Origin: Lampris incognitus
Taxonomy: Eukaryota; Chordata; Actinopteri; Lampriformes; Lampridae
Reading direction: 5' to 3'
Assembly (NCBI RefSeq): GCF_029633865.1
Contig: NC_079211.1
Location: 146,434,067-146,498,066, forward strand
Length of the DNA stretch: 64,000 nt
This document shows positions 50,339 to 61,724 of this stretch, one piece after another. The notes below the pieces were generated by a model. The model was not told the DNA's origin. It was given only the letters and a program-made list of their open reading frames with translations, and searched no databases. The position numbers and the translations under genes were made by a program. How positions within the stretch are numbered: the stretch's first letter is position 1; each line of letters opens with the position of its first letter.

Positions 50339-50394
50339 CTAGCTAGCTATAACGTTAGCCTAGTTTTAGTCATGACACGTTTAGGTTATGATTG

Positions 50395-51300
50395 ACTCCC
50401 AGATGGCGGCGCGGAGTCGCGGTTGCGGCGGCCTCACGTCTGCGTCAGAGTTTGTGTCACCGTGTGAAGTTTCTTTATTTTGATCGCGGATTCCGCTCGG
50501 CTGGGAGAGGCCGGTCTGCCGTGTCCTGCGGGCCCCAGGAGGGAACGCCCGAGAGTGGTCTGACGGGACGCGGAGGCGGGGCAGGCTAAGCTAACTGCCA
50601 GCTAGCGGCCCTGCCCGAGAGGAGACACCGAGGCGGGCTGGCGGCGGCCCCGCCTGGCGTCGACTGTGCGGTGTCCTTGTCTGCGTCTGTGTCGTCGTGT
50701 GGGGCGCGGGGGAGGTGTGTCGAGGGTGTCCGGCTGAGAGAGCTGACGTCGGATCGGCGGGGGGGGGAGCCTGGTCTGCTGCATCCGATAGGCCCCGGGA
50801 CCACGGCGCCGCCTGGAGCCGCACCTGAGGGGGAAACACCCGAGGGCGGTCTGACGGGACGCGGAGGCGGGGTAGGCTAGGCGAACAGCTAGCCCATGCA
50901 GACCGACGGTTCTGGCAGTCCTGCTGGCTTGCGTTCTTTCTCTGGACGGTGGGGTTTTTGGACCGTGTTGCCCTGGGTGGACCGTCTTGCCTTGGGTGGA
51001 CCGTCTTGCCCTGGGTGGACCGTCTTGCCCTGGGTGGACCGTGTTGCCCTGGGTGGACCGTCTTGCCCTGGGTGCACCGTGTTGCCCTGGGTGGACCGTC
51101 TTGCCCTGGGTGGACCGTGTTGCCCTGGGTGGACCGTCTTGCCCTGGGTGGACTGTGTTGTTGGCTGTTTTGTTTTTTTGCTTCCCTCTGTTTTTGTATG
51201 TTTTTGGTGGTGTTGTTTTTGGAGGTTTTTGGATATGTGTTTTTGTGTTGCACTGCTGTGGGCTGGGGGAAACGGAATTGCGTTTCCTTTGTGTACGTAG
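50395..51300 (+). mobile_element. VNTR retroposon family, copy 5, with 19-bp array
   Basis: 5-prime start CAGATGGCGGCGCGGAGTCG, then two GGCAGGCTAAGCTAACTGCC-type units, the 19-bp array (50955-51165) and the 3-prime signature TTGCACTGCTGTGGGCTGGG. GC-richer and more diverged than copies 2-4. Confidence 0.8.
50955..51165 (+). repeat. 19-bp VNTR, about 11 units
   Basis: Units GGACCGTCTTGCCCTGGGT alternating irregularly with a GGACCGTGTTG variant. Found only in this copy of the retroposon. Confidence 0.95.
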
Positions 51301-52170
51301 TACATAATACGAAATGGCAAATATAAATTGTTCCTGGAACATAATCGCAAACAAATGCCAGGGTGCAATTGCTCCCTCATCTCCATGATGTAGAAGTGAG
51401 TCACGTATGGTAGAACATTTCGAGTTAGACACAAACTCAAAGATCGGTGTTGAGGTTGATCCTGAGGGAGGGCAGGGAGGGGAAACCCCCAGCATGCACC
51501 GCGGGTCTGGGCGTTGCTTGTTTGTGTTGTGAAGGTTGCTTTCTGTAAGCTCTGCTCTTCAGTCATTCATTTCCACACATTTTTGCGTACTGGGAGCTGC
51601 CCAGTGCAACCCTAATGGCTACTGGGAACTGATCAGTTCGACGAAAACTGCTGGTCACTAATCAGCTCCCCTAAGAAAACAGCGGCTTTGTGCCTTGCTG
51701 AAGGAATAGCAACTGTTTTAAGGACACCCACACTGTAGGATTAATGATCAATTTCCTTTTCTTTTCTTTTCTTTTGATAGATTGTTCATGTTAATTTTTT
51801 AACATGACCCAAATCCAATATCAGTGCAAACAGATCCCCATCCAAATGCACAACAACAGCTGCCATCTTGTGACCCCCCCCCCACACACAGTTATCTCAC
51901 CGATAGTTCTTTCAAATACTTACCATGCAACAGTATGTGCCCTCAAGTTTAGCTTCAATAGAGGAATCATCTCAAATCGATGTCAAGTCAGTGACTTCAT
52001 CTTTCCAACATCACTGCTTTGTATGAAGCACCGAACTAAACATTAAACCCACCTGCAGAGAGGAATGACGGCAGCAACCTGAGCTGTGGGGGAAATGCAA
52101 ACTCTTCAGAAGACGAACCAAGTATGCGCACATCCAGAAAATATTAAGGTGCAAGACAAAAATAGCAAAA
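51301..52170. other. Intergenic stretch with nothing recognised
   Basis: Unique-looking sequence with a short TTTTC repeat at 51755-51775. No gene or mobile element recognised. Confidence 0.6.
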
Positions 52171-52329
52171 CTAGAATGAAGGAGTAAGGTCTGCACACTA
52201 AATTGCTGCCAAAAGCCATTTTATTCGGCAACATTTTGATCAGTTATAGGAAGATCTAGCTGATTGAAATGTTGCTGAATAAAATAGCTTCAGGCTGCAA
52301 TTTAATGTGCAGACCTTACTCCATTCTAG
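52171..52329. repeat. 159-bp near-perfect hairpin
   Basis: Left arm begins CTAGAATGAAGGAGTAAGGT and the right arm ends with its reverse complement ACCTTACTCCATTCTAG. Arms of about 70 bp pair with a few mismatches around a short loop (TTATAGGAAGAT). It could be a foldback MITE or give a hairpin RNA. Confidence 0.85.
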
Positions 52330-52724
52330 AGACACGTAAAATCCACATAAACTCTGATTTTACCGTTCAGACTCGGGTCGCATGGCTGCATATCATCGAA
52401 TATCTAGTCTAGGAACACACGTGAACATGAATCAATTCAGGACTCAGATATATTTCAATGTGTTTTATTTCTGTGTTCACTCTACTCTGTAAATGCTGTC
52501 TCTGTCACATTTTAGGAGAACACTGGACACCAGTCTGATTTCTGAAGAAGTTTGAGCATAGGCTAAGTCACTGTAGAAATCCCCCTTTCATCTGTTTATC
52601 TGCATCCGTCCTGCAATTAAGGTTCAGTTCTGTTGAACCAATGAGTCATCTGTTAAAACCGTACTGTAATGGAGTTCAACCTACAAGTTATCACGACATT
52701 CCCTTTATCTTCTGAAGACTGCTG

Positions 52725-52820
52725 AAAGAACAGTACTACCACCAAACAGTACTACCATCTAACAGTACTACCACCAAACAGTACTACCACCTAACAGTAC
52801 TACCACCAAACAGTACTTCC
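52725..52820. repeat. CAGTACTACCACC(T/A)AA tandem repeat
   Basis: About six units of ACAGTACTACCACCTAA with C/T and A variants. The same motif recurs at 54868-54917 and 62484-62660, in both cases next to BEL-type LTR sequence. Confidence 0.9.
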
Positions 52821-53159
52821 ACCAACCATATCAAAATCTCACTCTAGTTACAAGTATGCTGTGTTATAACGTATTTTTAATGATATTTTTATGTCCTTGT
52901 CCTTTTTAAGTCCTTAAGCTTCTAAGAGCGAAATGCTGTATGGTGAACAAGCTTGCCTAGTTTTTCAATGGGAAGGGTAGGCTCTGCTTTTTGCAGGATT
53001 GCCTTTAACATTGTGAATTTCAGAGTTTGTGCATGCATACTGCGTAGCTCAAGGCAAAATCAATGCACAAGGAAAGACACTGCTTATGGCGGGAGTGTGA
53101 GCCAATCAGAGCCATCAAGGTCTAAATTGCTACAATGTCCTAGATATTTGTGCTATCAA

Positions 53160-54630
53160 TAAAGCAAGCTAGCTCATTTGAATTTGAGCAGCTTGGCTAC
53201 ACTTCAGAGCGAAATCAGTACTGTCGACCATCGTACATCTTCAGAGGTTTAATAAACTGGATTACCAGCAAAAATAACTTGTCATCAAGCAAGGCAGGCC
53301 TAAACCAGCTCTCCCTGACCTCCACTAGCATAAAGGGCAGAAATTCATCCGATCATTCCAGCTGGAGTGGTATATAAGGGAAGAGTGGCTATGCGGCTGC
53401 GGCTCCGATGCTACCAGCAGGCTGTACTGCTTCCCTTGTTTGCTGTTTTTCAGAGAGCAGGACAATGTATGGGTAGGTGCTAGCTACTGTGACCCGAACA
53501 ATCTGCCTGCAGTGCAAGTCAAGCATGAGCGGTCCAGTTCACACATTCAGCGTCAAATAGCATTGAAAACCGTACTCCAATCAACCTAGCTTGAAATGAA
53601 GCAGCAAGTCTCCGCACACAACGTGAAAGTGAGGGAAAATCGTGAGATTCTGAAGAACATGATACATGCTACTTGCTACTTAGCGAAACAGGAATTAGCC
53701 TTCAGGGGAAACAAGGAAAGCACCGGCTCATCAAACTGGGGAAACTATGTGGAGCTCTTAAACCTCATTGCGGAGAAAGACCAGCGGTTGCCCAGATAGC
53801 AAAATTGCTGTGGCCCGGACCTGTCCCACACCCGACACTTTCATCCGGCCCACATACCGCGTAGATAATGGCACTTGGGTGGTCCGCTCCTGTTTGCCAG
53901 ATCTGGCCAAAACCAAGTCATAGCAATGCCGCATGTGCCACATATTTTGCCAAAGGTGGCCCATATTTTTTTGTGATATTTGGGGCATATTCACCATTTA
54001 CCACACGGGCCACTTCAGGGTCACATCCAGATTACATGTTGCCGAGAGCACTGCATCTTTGCCAAAAAAGGCCCACATTTGATTTGGTATATTTGGGCCA
54101 TATTTGCTATTATACATGTGGGCCACTTCAGGCTCACATCCGTTTTGTCAGGGCCAGAAGAAGGCCATCGGTGCCGCATCACTGCCTGAAGTGGCCCACA
54201 TCCGGATGCTATCTGGGTGGTGACGCATCCTGAAGTTTCCTCCGTGTTTTCCGGAACATTGAACCATATTCAAAACGATCTCATCTTGGCAGCAAGTCAC
54301 ACTGTGCGACAGAACATTCAAGATGAGGTAAATGCACCCCCTTTTTGTGTCTGTACAAGTCGATTAGACCACTGACACAACCAACAAAGCGCAGCTATCT
54401 GTTGTATTGCGGTATTTGGGATTTAGTGATGTCAGCAAGGACTAGAGAGCTGCTGCAGTTGCAGAGCATGTCTTGGGCATTTTAGACGCTTACAATTGCA
54501 AGGAAAAGCTAGTTGCACAGACGTTTTGTATTTACAAATGATATCTCGTAACTGCTGTTGTAGTGACCGCAATGAAATCCACAATGGTTTGGGAGCTCTA
54601 AGGAAAGGCAATGGTGTTACTTAGTCATTT
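53160..54630 (+). pseudogene. hAT-type transposase relic (TTF-zinc-finger / DUF4371 type), broken
   Basis: From about 53340 one frame reads KFIRSFQLEWYIREEW then LYCFPCLLFFREQDNVWVGA, a TTF-type zinc-finger region. An open frame 53596-53799 continues with VKVRENREILKNMIHATCYL and ELAFRGNKESTGSSNWGNYV. The MITE at 53791-54220 cuts the frame. Beyond it come LNHIQNDLILAASHTVRQNI and, near 54370-54520, NKAQLSVVLRYLGFSDVSKD and AEHVLGILDAYNCKEKLVAQ with stops. The order matches ZMYM1-like hAT transposases. Certainly non-functional. Confidence 0.75.
53791..54220 (+). mobile_element. CCCAGATAGC MITE, copy 5, inserted in the hAT relic
   Basis: Perfect ends CCCAGATAGC and GCTATCTGGG. It separates two halves of the transposase relic, so it is younger than that gene fragment. 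Confidence 0.88.
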
Positions 54631-54936
54631 CACAGCTATCAAAAACCATATAAAACAAGAAAAAAGTACTTCATATTTGGCATTATTTTTGTTTAGGTTT
54701 TCATTTGGAATGTAGATCAGCCAGGGAGCACAATATTCTAGAATTCTGTGGCAGTTGGAAGAATGAAGTGGGATGAGATTGTTATAAAATATTAGTGAGC
54801 ACAAAAGGATGTAATTTGGATTTGTGAATGCCCACTGCCTACCTAGCCACTGACCTCACCACATATCACGGCCAAACAGTACTACCACCTAACAGTACTA
54901 CCACCTAACAGTATTACCTGTAGTGGAAAACATAAT

Positions 54937-55244
54937 GTATAAGTGTTGAATGTTCCAAAAGCACTTTACTGACTCTTCAGCTGTAAACAAAACAAGGTTT
55001 TAACGTAAACTATTCAACCTACTTCGTTTTTTCTTCTCTAACCACGTCGTCAGAAATCCCTCACTCAAGGCGCTAATCAAACAGGAAGTAGTATTCTGGC
55101 AACTATGCACTTCGAAATAAAAGTCTGTACCATGAAATAACAATACAGTAGGGATCTCATGTAAACATGCTTGTCAAACATAAGCATACTTCAGTCAACC
55201 TATCTGCTTATTAATATTAACTCATTCACCATTTTAATTCAAAA
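54937..55244 (-). repeat. BEL/Pao-type LTR, copy 1
   Basis: About 305 bp, running on the minus strand TGAATTAAAATGG ... CACTTATACA and following the end of the BEL-type pol remnant, preceded by purine-rich AGGTGGGAGGATTTT. A matching stretch lies at 62180-62484. Confidence 0.65.
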
Positions 55245-55299
55245 ATCCTCCCACCTGATGAATAGCAGTTCATCGTTAAACAGTTATAACTACTCATCT

Positions 55300-55620
55300 C
55301 TATTCAACTATCTCCAAAGGATATATCAGTTGAACAGGTGTTCTCAAAACACTTCCTTTAGAAGTACGAACAGTACATGGACGAATAAGTCCATCACACC
55401 CAGGAAACGGCTGTCCAACCTTCCCTAATTTACAGGTTTGGCGTGGTGTATTGTCCTCTCCAATAACAACAATGTCTCCCGCCTTTAGCATAATGGGTGT
55501 AGGGGTCTAATATTTGTGAGCGGATTTTAATTCCGTTACAGTCCTTACACCAGCAGTTCCACGGGCTGTTCAAAAGTCTCTGTACTTCCGCCTGTGGACC
55601 ATCTTCTCCCTGTTAAGGTT
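55300..55620 (-). pseudogene. BEL/Pao retrotransposon pol, C-terminal remnant
   Basis: Minus-strand frame with LKAGDIVVIGEDN, GKVGQPFPGCDGLIRPCTVR and LRTPVQLIYPLEI, the conserved C-terminal domain (DUF5641-like) after the integrase in BEL/Pao polyproteins. The upstream part is broken by a stop near 55510. It abuts its LTR to the left and a LINE to the right. Confidence 0.8.
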
Positions 55621-55639
55621 GGTTGACTCAGTCTCCTGC

Positions 55640-58125
55640 ATCGCAGTCTTTGTTGGAAGACAAAACCTGCCCAATAAAACTATACAACAGGAAGCAAAAC
55701 TATGAGAACAAACCGTGGATTACAAAAGGACTGCAAAATGCCTATGTAAAAAAAAAAGCTCTCTTTATAGGCAGTTCTTGAAATGTGCAACAGTGGAGGC
55801 GGAAAATAGATACAAAAGATATGAAAACAACTTAAATAATATTCTGAGATTGAGCAAGAAGGAAAACAAGAGATTAGAGGATAACAAACATAACATCAAG
55901 GGGACATGGGAAAGTATTAAATAGCATTATTAGGAATGGTTCAACAAACACAAATTACCCTCAGTATTTCATGGACAATGATCAAACCATAAACACTGTG
56001 AATGATGTGGTAACTGGGTTTAACAACGTCATTTTTAAATGAGGGACCAAAGCTGGCAGCAGAAATTGTTGACTCACATCCTAATGATGTGGGGACCATT
56101 GAGGATCACGGAGACAGAATTCAAAGCTCAGTCTTTCTGAAAGCTGTCGAAGGAAAGGACGTCATTGATACTGTTAACAAGAGTAAGAACCAATCAACGA
56201 CCGACTGGAATGGAATTGATATGGCTCTAATTAAGAAAGTTGTTGATGGGATTGCAAACCCACCAACTTACATCTGCAACCTCTCTTTCAAAACTGGTAC
56301 ATTTCCTTGCAAAATGAAAGTTGCCAAAGTCATCCCACTTTATAAAGAGGGTGATAGACATCAGTTTACCAATTACAGGCCTGTATCATTACATTCACAG
56401 TTTTCTAAGAGTTTGGAAAAACTATGCTGAAAGGCTGGATAAATTTACTGAGAAACACAAACTGTTGTCAGACGGTCAGTATGGGTTCCGATGAAACAGA
56501 TCAACATCTATGGCATTAATGGAGCTGATGGAAGCTATAACTAGCTGTACTGATAACAAGAAGTATGCAGTGGGTGGATTTATAGATTTGAAAAAAAAAA
56601 CCTTTGATACAGTTGACCATGAAATACTACTTAATAAATTGATAAAATATGGTATCAGAGGGGTGGGGCTAAACTGGCTGAAAAGTTATATGGGAAGTAG
56701 ACAATTTGTACAGATAGGTGATTACAAATCAAGATGCATGGATATTACTTGTGGTGTCCCTCAAGGGTCAGTATTAGGCCCTAAATTATTCATTTTGTAT
56801 ATCAACGACATACGTAAGGTATCAATTCTATTGAAATTCATTCTGTTTGCAGATGACACAACAATTTTATGTTCTGGGGAGAACTTAAAGGAGCTTTTGG
56901 AGTTGATCACAGCTGAAATGAAAAAGTTGAAAATGTGGTTTGACAAAAACAAATTATCTTTAAATCTGAACAAAACCAAGTTTATGTTATTTGGAAATCA
57001 CAAAATAGACACACAAGTAGAAATAATGATCGACAATATAAACATTGAAAGAGTATATGAGAATAAATATCTGGGTGTGGTTCTTGACCACAAGATCTGC
57101 TGGAAACCTCATATAAGATTTGTGAGGACAAAAATGGCAAGGAGCATTGGAGTGCTGGGAAAGACGAGGCCCATTCTGGATCATAAAACGTTGTACTTAC
57201 TGTATTGTTCACTTGTACTGCCATATTTTAATTATGGATTGGAGGTATGGGAGAATACTTACAAAAACAACCTACAACCGTTATGTGTACTGCAAAAAAG
57301 CTATAATGATAGTGAACAATGTAGGATATCAGGAACACACCAACAAACTGTCTTTAAATTCAAGGGCCATGAAGTTCATGGACCTTGTAGAACACAAGAC
57401 TGCACAAATGTTGTGCAAAGCAAGAAATGATCTACTTCCTTGCAACATACGACAACTGCTCTCAGATAGAGAGGGTGGGTATAATTTAAGAAGAATATTG
57501 AAATTTTAAAAAAAGTATTCGCATCACTTGCAAAAGTATGTGTATTTCTTACTGTGGCGTTAGCCTGTGGACTGGTTTAGATCAAGAACTAAAGGAAAGC
57601 ACAAGTTTAAATCATTTCATAAAAAGGTACCAAAAAATGGTTTTAAAGAGCTATAATAATGAGGAGGAGGGGGAGGCCTTGCTTCTCTCATGACAATGAT
57701 ACCTCGGTGGATGCTATTGTTGTACTTCCTCATTATTGTTTTTATTGTTGGGTTTTTTCCCCCCAGTGTTTTATTGCTGTCACCGTTCTTTTTCTAATTA
57801 TTATTGCTTTTATTATCTGGGCTTCTTTTTCACGTGTTTTTGGTATTTTTGTTGCTTTAATTCCTTTACTTACACACACGCACATGCACGTGCGCACCCA
57901 TACACACAAACACACATTCATTTCATTTCCACTGTTCTTTTTATTTCCATTTTTAATTTCCATCATTACTATTCATTTTTTTTGTTAACTCATTGACAAG
58001 GTATATGAGTAAGGCATACTCTAATGTGTAAAAAAAAAACAAGTTTATTAACGAGATTGTATAGGTTGAGCATCAGAGAGGGGGCAGGATATTATAAGTA
58101 GAAACTTCCTCCTGCTCCTTTTTTA
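55640..58125 (+). mobile_element. Jockey/CR1-group LINE, 5-prime truncated, broken
   Basis: Starts in the linker before the reverse transcriptase (NKPWITKGLQNAY, frameshifted at an A-run) and continues KMKVAKVIPLYKEGDRHQFT with NYRPVSL. The RT core at 56510-57290 contains FIDLKKKTFDTVDHEILLNK, ITCGVPQGSVLGPKLF and an intact FADDTTIL box. The C-terminal part runs 57300-57660 in a shifted frame, followed by about 470 bp of 3-prime region. Frameshifts near 55750, 56430 and 57290 inactivate it. Confidence 0.85.
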
Positions 58126-58129
58126 CATT

Positions 58130-58605
58130 ACCTGACATTACATTACATTACATTCATTTAGCTGATGCTTTATCCAAAGCGACTACAATAAGTGCATTTA
58201 ACGTAGGAAATAAGGAGTATTTGTCGTCAGAGGTCATAAGTGTGTCTTCTCTCTAAACAAGCATCTAAGAGCAAAACCAGTGCTTAAGTAAAAGCACAAG
58301 AAAGAGATTTTATTTTAAATGAGTGAATACAATAAGTGCTAAGAGCAAGTAACAGGGTAGTAGTTCTTGAAGAGGTGAGTTTTCAACCTGTGCCAAAAGA
58401 TGGGCTGCGACTCTGCTGTCCTGACCTCAGTGGGGAGTTCATTCCACCCCTGTGGGGCCAGGACAGAAAAGAGCCGTGACCGGGTCGATCGGCAGCAGGG
58501 GCCTCTGAGCAACGGGGCAACCAGGCGTCCTGAGGCAGCAGAGCGAAGTGGTCGGGCGGGGGTGTAGGGCTTGACCATGGCTTTTCAAACGTGTAACGTT
58601 TGTTT
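58130..58605 (-). mobile_element. L2-group LINE 3-prime fragment
   Basis: Minus-strand ORF end: RSTRSRLFSVLAPQGWNELP then AESQPIFWHRLKTHLFKNYY, the conserved C-terminus of L2/CR1-type LINE proteins. The 3-prime end contains GCTTTGGATAAAGCATCAGC and a TGTAA-repeat tail (58133-58152). Confidence 0.8.
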
Positions 58606-59134
58606 TTTTGCTGTGTTTGAAATAGTAACATTTGCTTTCTATGTTTGAAATAAAGACCTACCTACCTAAAAGTCAGTCTGTTCCCTACTAGAAAGTGAGT
58701 GGATGTGATTGGCTGAGGTTCGTCGGTATCAGAGTGCACATACAAGAGGGGCCTGGAATTTAACACTGCCTCTTCCTCGGTAAGCATGTTAGGTAGTCAG
58801 CTCCTCAAAGTTAAGCGAGGCTAAGACCCTTTTTAAGCACGTCTTAACTGATCTAACGAGCCTTTCCCAGAAACTGCCCCACCACACTGCTCACTCTGCA
58901 ATAAATTTCCACTTTATTCCTCTTTCAGTAAAAACAAAATTTGTGAATTTAGACTCCTTAATAAATTTGCACAGTTCTCTTAAACCCCAGGCTGCTCTTT
59001 TAGATGTCTTTGCATTCTCGCAATGAATCTCTTTTTTAACGCTAAAAGAAAGTTCTCAGTTGTCTGATCCAATATTAACTATAAATGCACTGTTCTAGTA
59101 ATGGCACATGTGAAAAGCATAATATATCCCTTTT

Positions 59135-60450
59135 TTGACGGACCTCTGGGAATTCTGCTGTTCTGGTGTTTTTGGACCTGACTTCTGCCTTCGATACAGT
59201 TGACCATAATATTCCTTTATCACGTCTTGAGCTATGTGTAGGCATTAAAGGTATTGCCCTAGAATGGTTCAAGTCTTACCTGTCAAATAGAAGCTTTTCT
59301 GTCCATATAGACCAATTCTCTTCAGCTGCGGCCTCACTTAACTGTGGGGTCCCCCAAGGCTCCATTTTGGGCCCCATTCTCTTCTCATTGTATATGCTGC
59401 CCTTAGGGTCCATTTAAAAAAAAAAAAGTCTTTTCATTGTTTTGCTGATGATTTGCAAATCTATCTGCCTGTAAAAACAAACATGTCAAAACATGGATGG
59501 AGTTAAATTTCCTGAAACTAAATCAAAATAAGACTGAAATTATTGTATATGGACAGCCTGATCTGCTGGATGGTTATGATAGTGCTCTTGGCCCTTTAGC
59601 TTCCTACAGTCACTCTTCTGTTAGGAATCTTGGGGTGATTTTTGACAGCTCTTTTAACTTTGACAAACAAATAAGCTCAGTAGTCAAAACAAGTTTTTTT
59701 CAATTACGGCTTCTGGGAAAAGTAAAGGCCTATCTCCCTCCAAATGATCTGGAAAGGGTAATTCATGCATTTATTACCTCTCGTTTGGATTATTGTAACT
59801 CATTATATGTTGGTGTAGCTCAGTCGTCGCTTCATCGCCTGCTGCTTGTACAAAATGCAGCTGCTCGCCTGCTGCCAGGAAAGAAACGATGTGATCACAT
59901 AACGCCTGTACTGGCCTCCCTTCATTGGCTTCCTGTCTGTTTTAGGATCCAGTTTAAGATTTTATTACTTGTTTTTAAGTCTTTAAATGGGCTGGCACCA
60001 TCTTGTTTATCTGAGCTAATACATCATCATACACCAGTCAGAGCACTCAGGTCAACAAACCAGATGCTCTTACATGTTCCCAGATCCAGGCTTAAGAAGA
60101 GGGGCGTCTGGGCCTTTGCAGTTGCTGCCCGTGATCTCTGGAACAACTTATCAGTACACATAAGATCTGCTCAGACCCTAGAGACCTTTAAATCTTGGTT
60201 AAAGACCTACCTCTTCTCGCTGGCATTCAATTCAAGTTGAGCTTGACACCATGATTTTATTGTGCAAATATACTTTACTCTTATATTTTATTGTTTACAT
60301 TTTATATTCTTTATTTTATTATGTCTTCTTTACATATATTTTTATATTCATATGTGTCACTTATTTTATATTGTATTTTAAGCTTGTGCAGCACTTTGGT
60401 TCAACTGTGGTTGTATTAAATGTGCTATATAAATAAACTTGACTTGACTT
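59135..60450 (+). mobile_element. L2-clade LINE, 5-prime truncated
   Basis: Reverse-transcriptase core from [15 protein letters not shown] and [20 protein letters not shown], then HCFADDLQIYLP (about 59440) after an A-run frameshift and a deletion. A 247-residue frame follows (59497-60240: LNQNKTEIIVYGQ, SRLDYCNSLYVG, QNAAARLLPGKKRCDHITPV, HWLPVCFRIQFKILLLVFKS, RSAQTLETFKSWLKTYLF). The 3-prime end GTGCTATATAAATAAACTTG with TGACT repeats is characteristic of the L2 clade. Confidence 0.9.
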
Positions 60451-60454
60451 CCAC

Positions 60455-60640
60455 TTTTACATACATGTGGAGTCACCAGCCGCTTCTTTTCACCTGACAG
60501 TGAGGAGTTTCACCAGGGGGACATAATGCATGGGAGGCTCACGCTATTCCCCCCAGTCCCCCCCTCCCGAACAGGCGCCCCGACCGACCAGAGGAGGCGC
60601 TAGTGCAGTGACCAGGACACATACCCACATCCGGCTATTT
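60455..60640 (-). mobile_element. tRNA-derived SINE, family A, copy 7 (middle part)
   Basis: Contains the central body (CTTCTTTTCACCTGACAGTG to CACATCCGGC); both head and tail are missing. Confidence 0.75.
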
Positions 60641-60784
60641 CTAACCAAATCAATTGTTACATCATAATTACTCTTAGTAAGCGTGAGCCCCACTACTGCT
60701 TTTGCTGCTGCGCCATTTAGATAGGATTTCAGGTAAATAAATTTCTCCTTCTTGCACAGCACATCATTATTATGAATAGCATTC

Positions 60785-61722
60785 TTGTACTGGCTCCAGA
60801 ATTCCTGCCACTGGCTTATTCTCCATGAAACTTCTCAATTACTAATTTTGGCTGCTTGAAAAACTGTTCATAGAGCCAAAAGAGTTTGCACTTACATTAC
60901 TCACACGCATACTCGCGGTCTATATACCCTTTTAATCAGTCTGGTAGCACGTGTTTTCTACAGAATAATGCAGGCCTGGTAATCTTGTGTGCTTTCAATT
61001 TCCGCTTCATATTCCTCATTCAGAGTTCTTATGAAAGTCAGTAGGAGCAAGATGGAATACATATGCGGGAACGAGAGGGAGGACAGTGAAATGGTGAGGT
61101 TGCAAGGAGTAGAGGTGATGAAGGCATATGAGTTCACATACTTGGGGTCAACTGTCCAAAGTAACGGGGAGTGCAGAAGAGAGGTGAAGAAGAGAGTGCA
61201 GGCAGGGTGGAGTGGGTGGAGAAGAGTGTCGGGAGTGATTTGTGACAGAAGGGTACCAGCAAGAGTTAAAGGTAAGGTTTACAAGATGGTTGTGAGACCA
61301 GCTATGTTATATGGTTTGGAGACATTGGCACTGACGAAAAGACAGGAGGTGGAGGTGGCAGAGTTGAAGATGCTAAGATTTTCACTGGGAGTGACGAAGA
61401 AGGACAGGATTAGAAACAATTAGTATATTAGAGGGACCGCTCAGGTTGGACAGTTTGGAGACAAAGCAAGAGAGGCAAATTGAGTTGGTTTGGACATGTT
61501 TGGAGGAGAGATGCTGGGTATATTGGGAGAAGGATGCTGAATATGGAGCTGCCAGGGAAGAGGAGAGAGGAAGGCCAAAGAGGAGGTTTATGGATGTGGT
61601 GAGGGAGGACATGCAGGTGGCTGGTGTGACAGAGGAAGATGCAGAAGACAGGAAGAAATGGAAACTGATGATCCGCTGTGGCGCCCCCTAACGGGAGCAG
61701 CCGAAAGTAGTAGTAGTAGTAG
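60785..61722 (+). mobile_element. Chimeric retroposon: 250-bp segment plus RTE-like LINE 3-prime end, copy 2
   Basis: 60785-61030 equals the segment at 45481-45733 (TGTACTGGCTCCAGAATTCC to TCCTCATTCAGAGTTCTT). From 61032 the LINE C-terminal ORF follows (MKVSRSKMEYI, STVQSNGECRREVKKRVQAG) with frameshifts near 61420 and 61480. It ends MIRCGAP, the LINE 3-prime end and an AGT-repeat tail (61705-61724). Confidence 0.85.
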
Positions 61723-61724
61723 TA

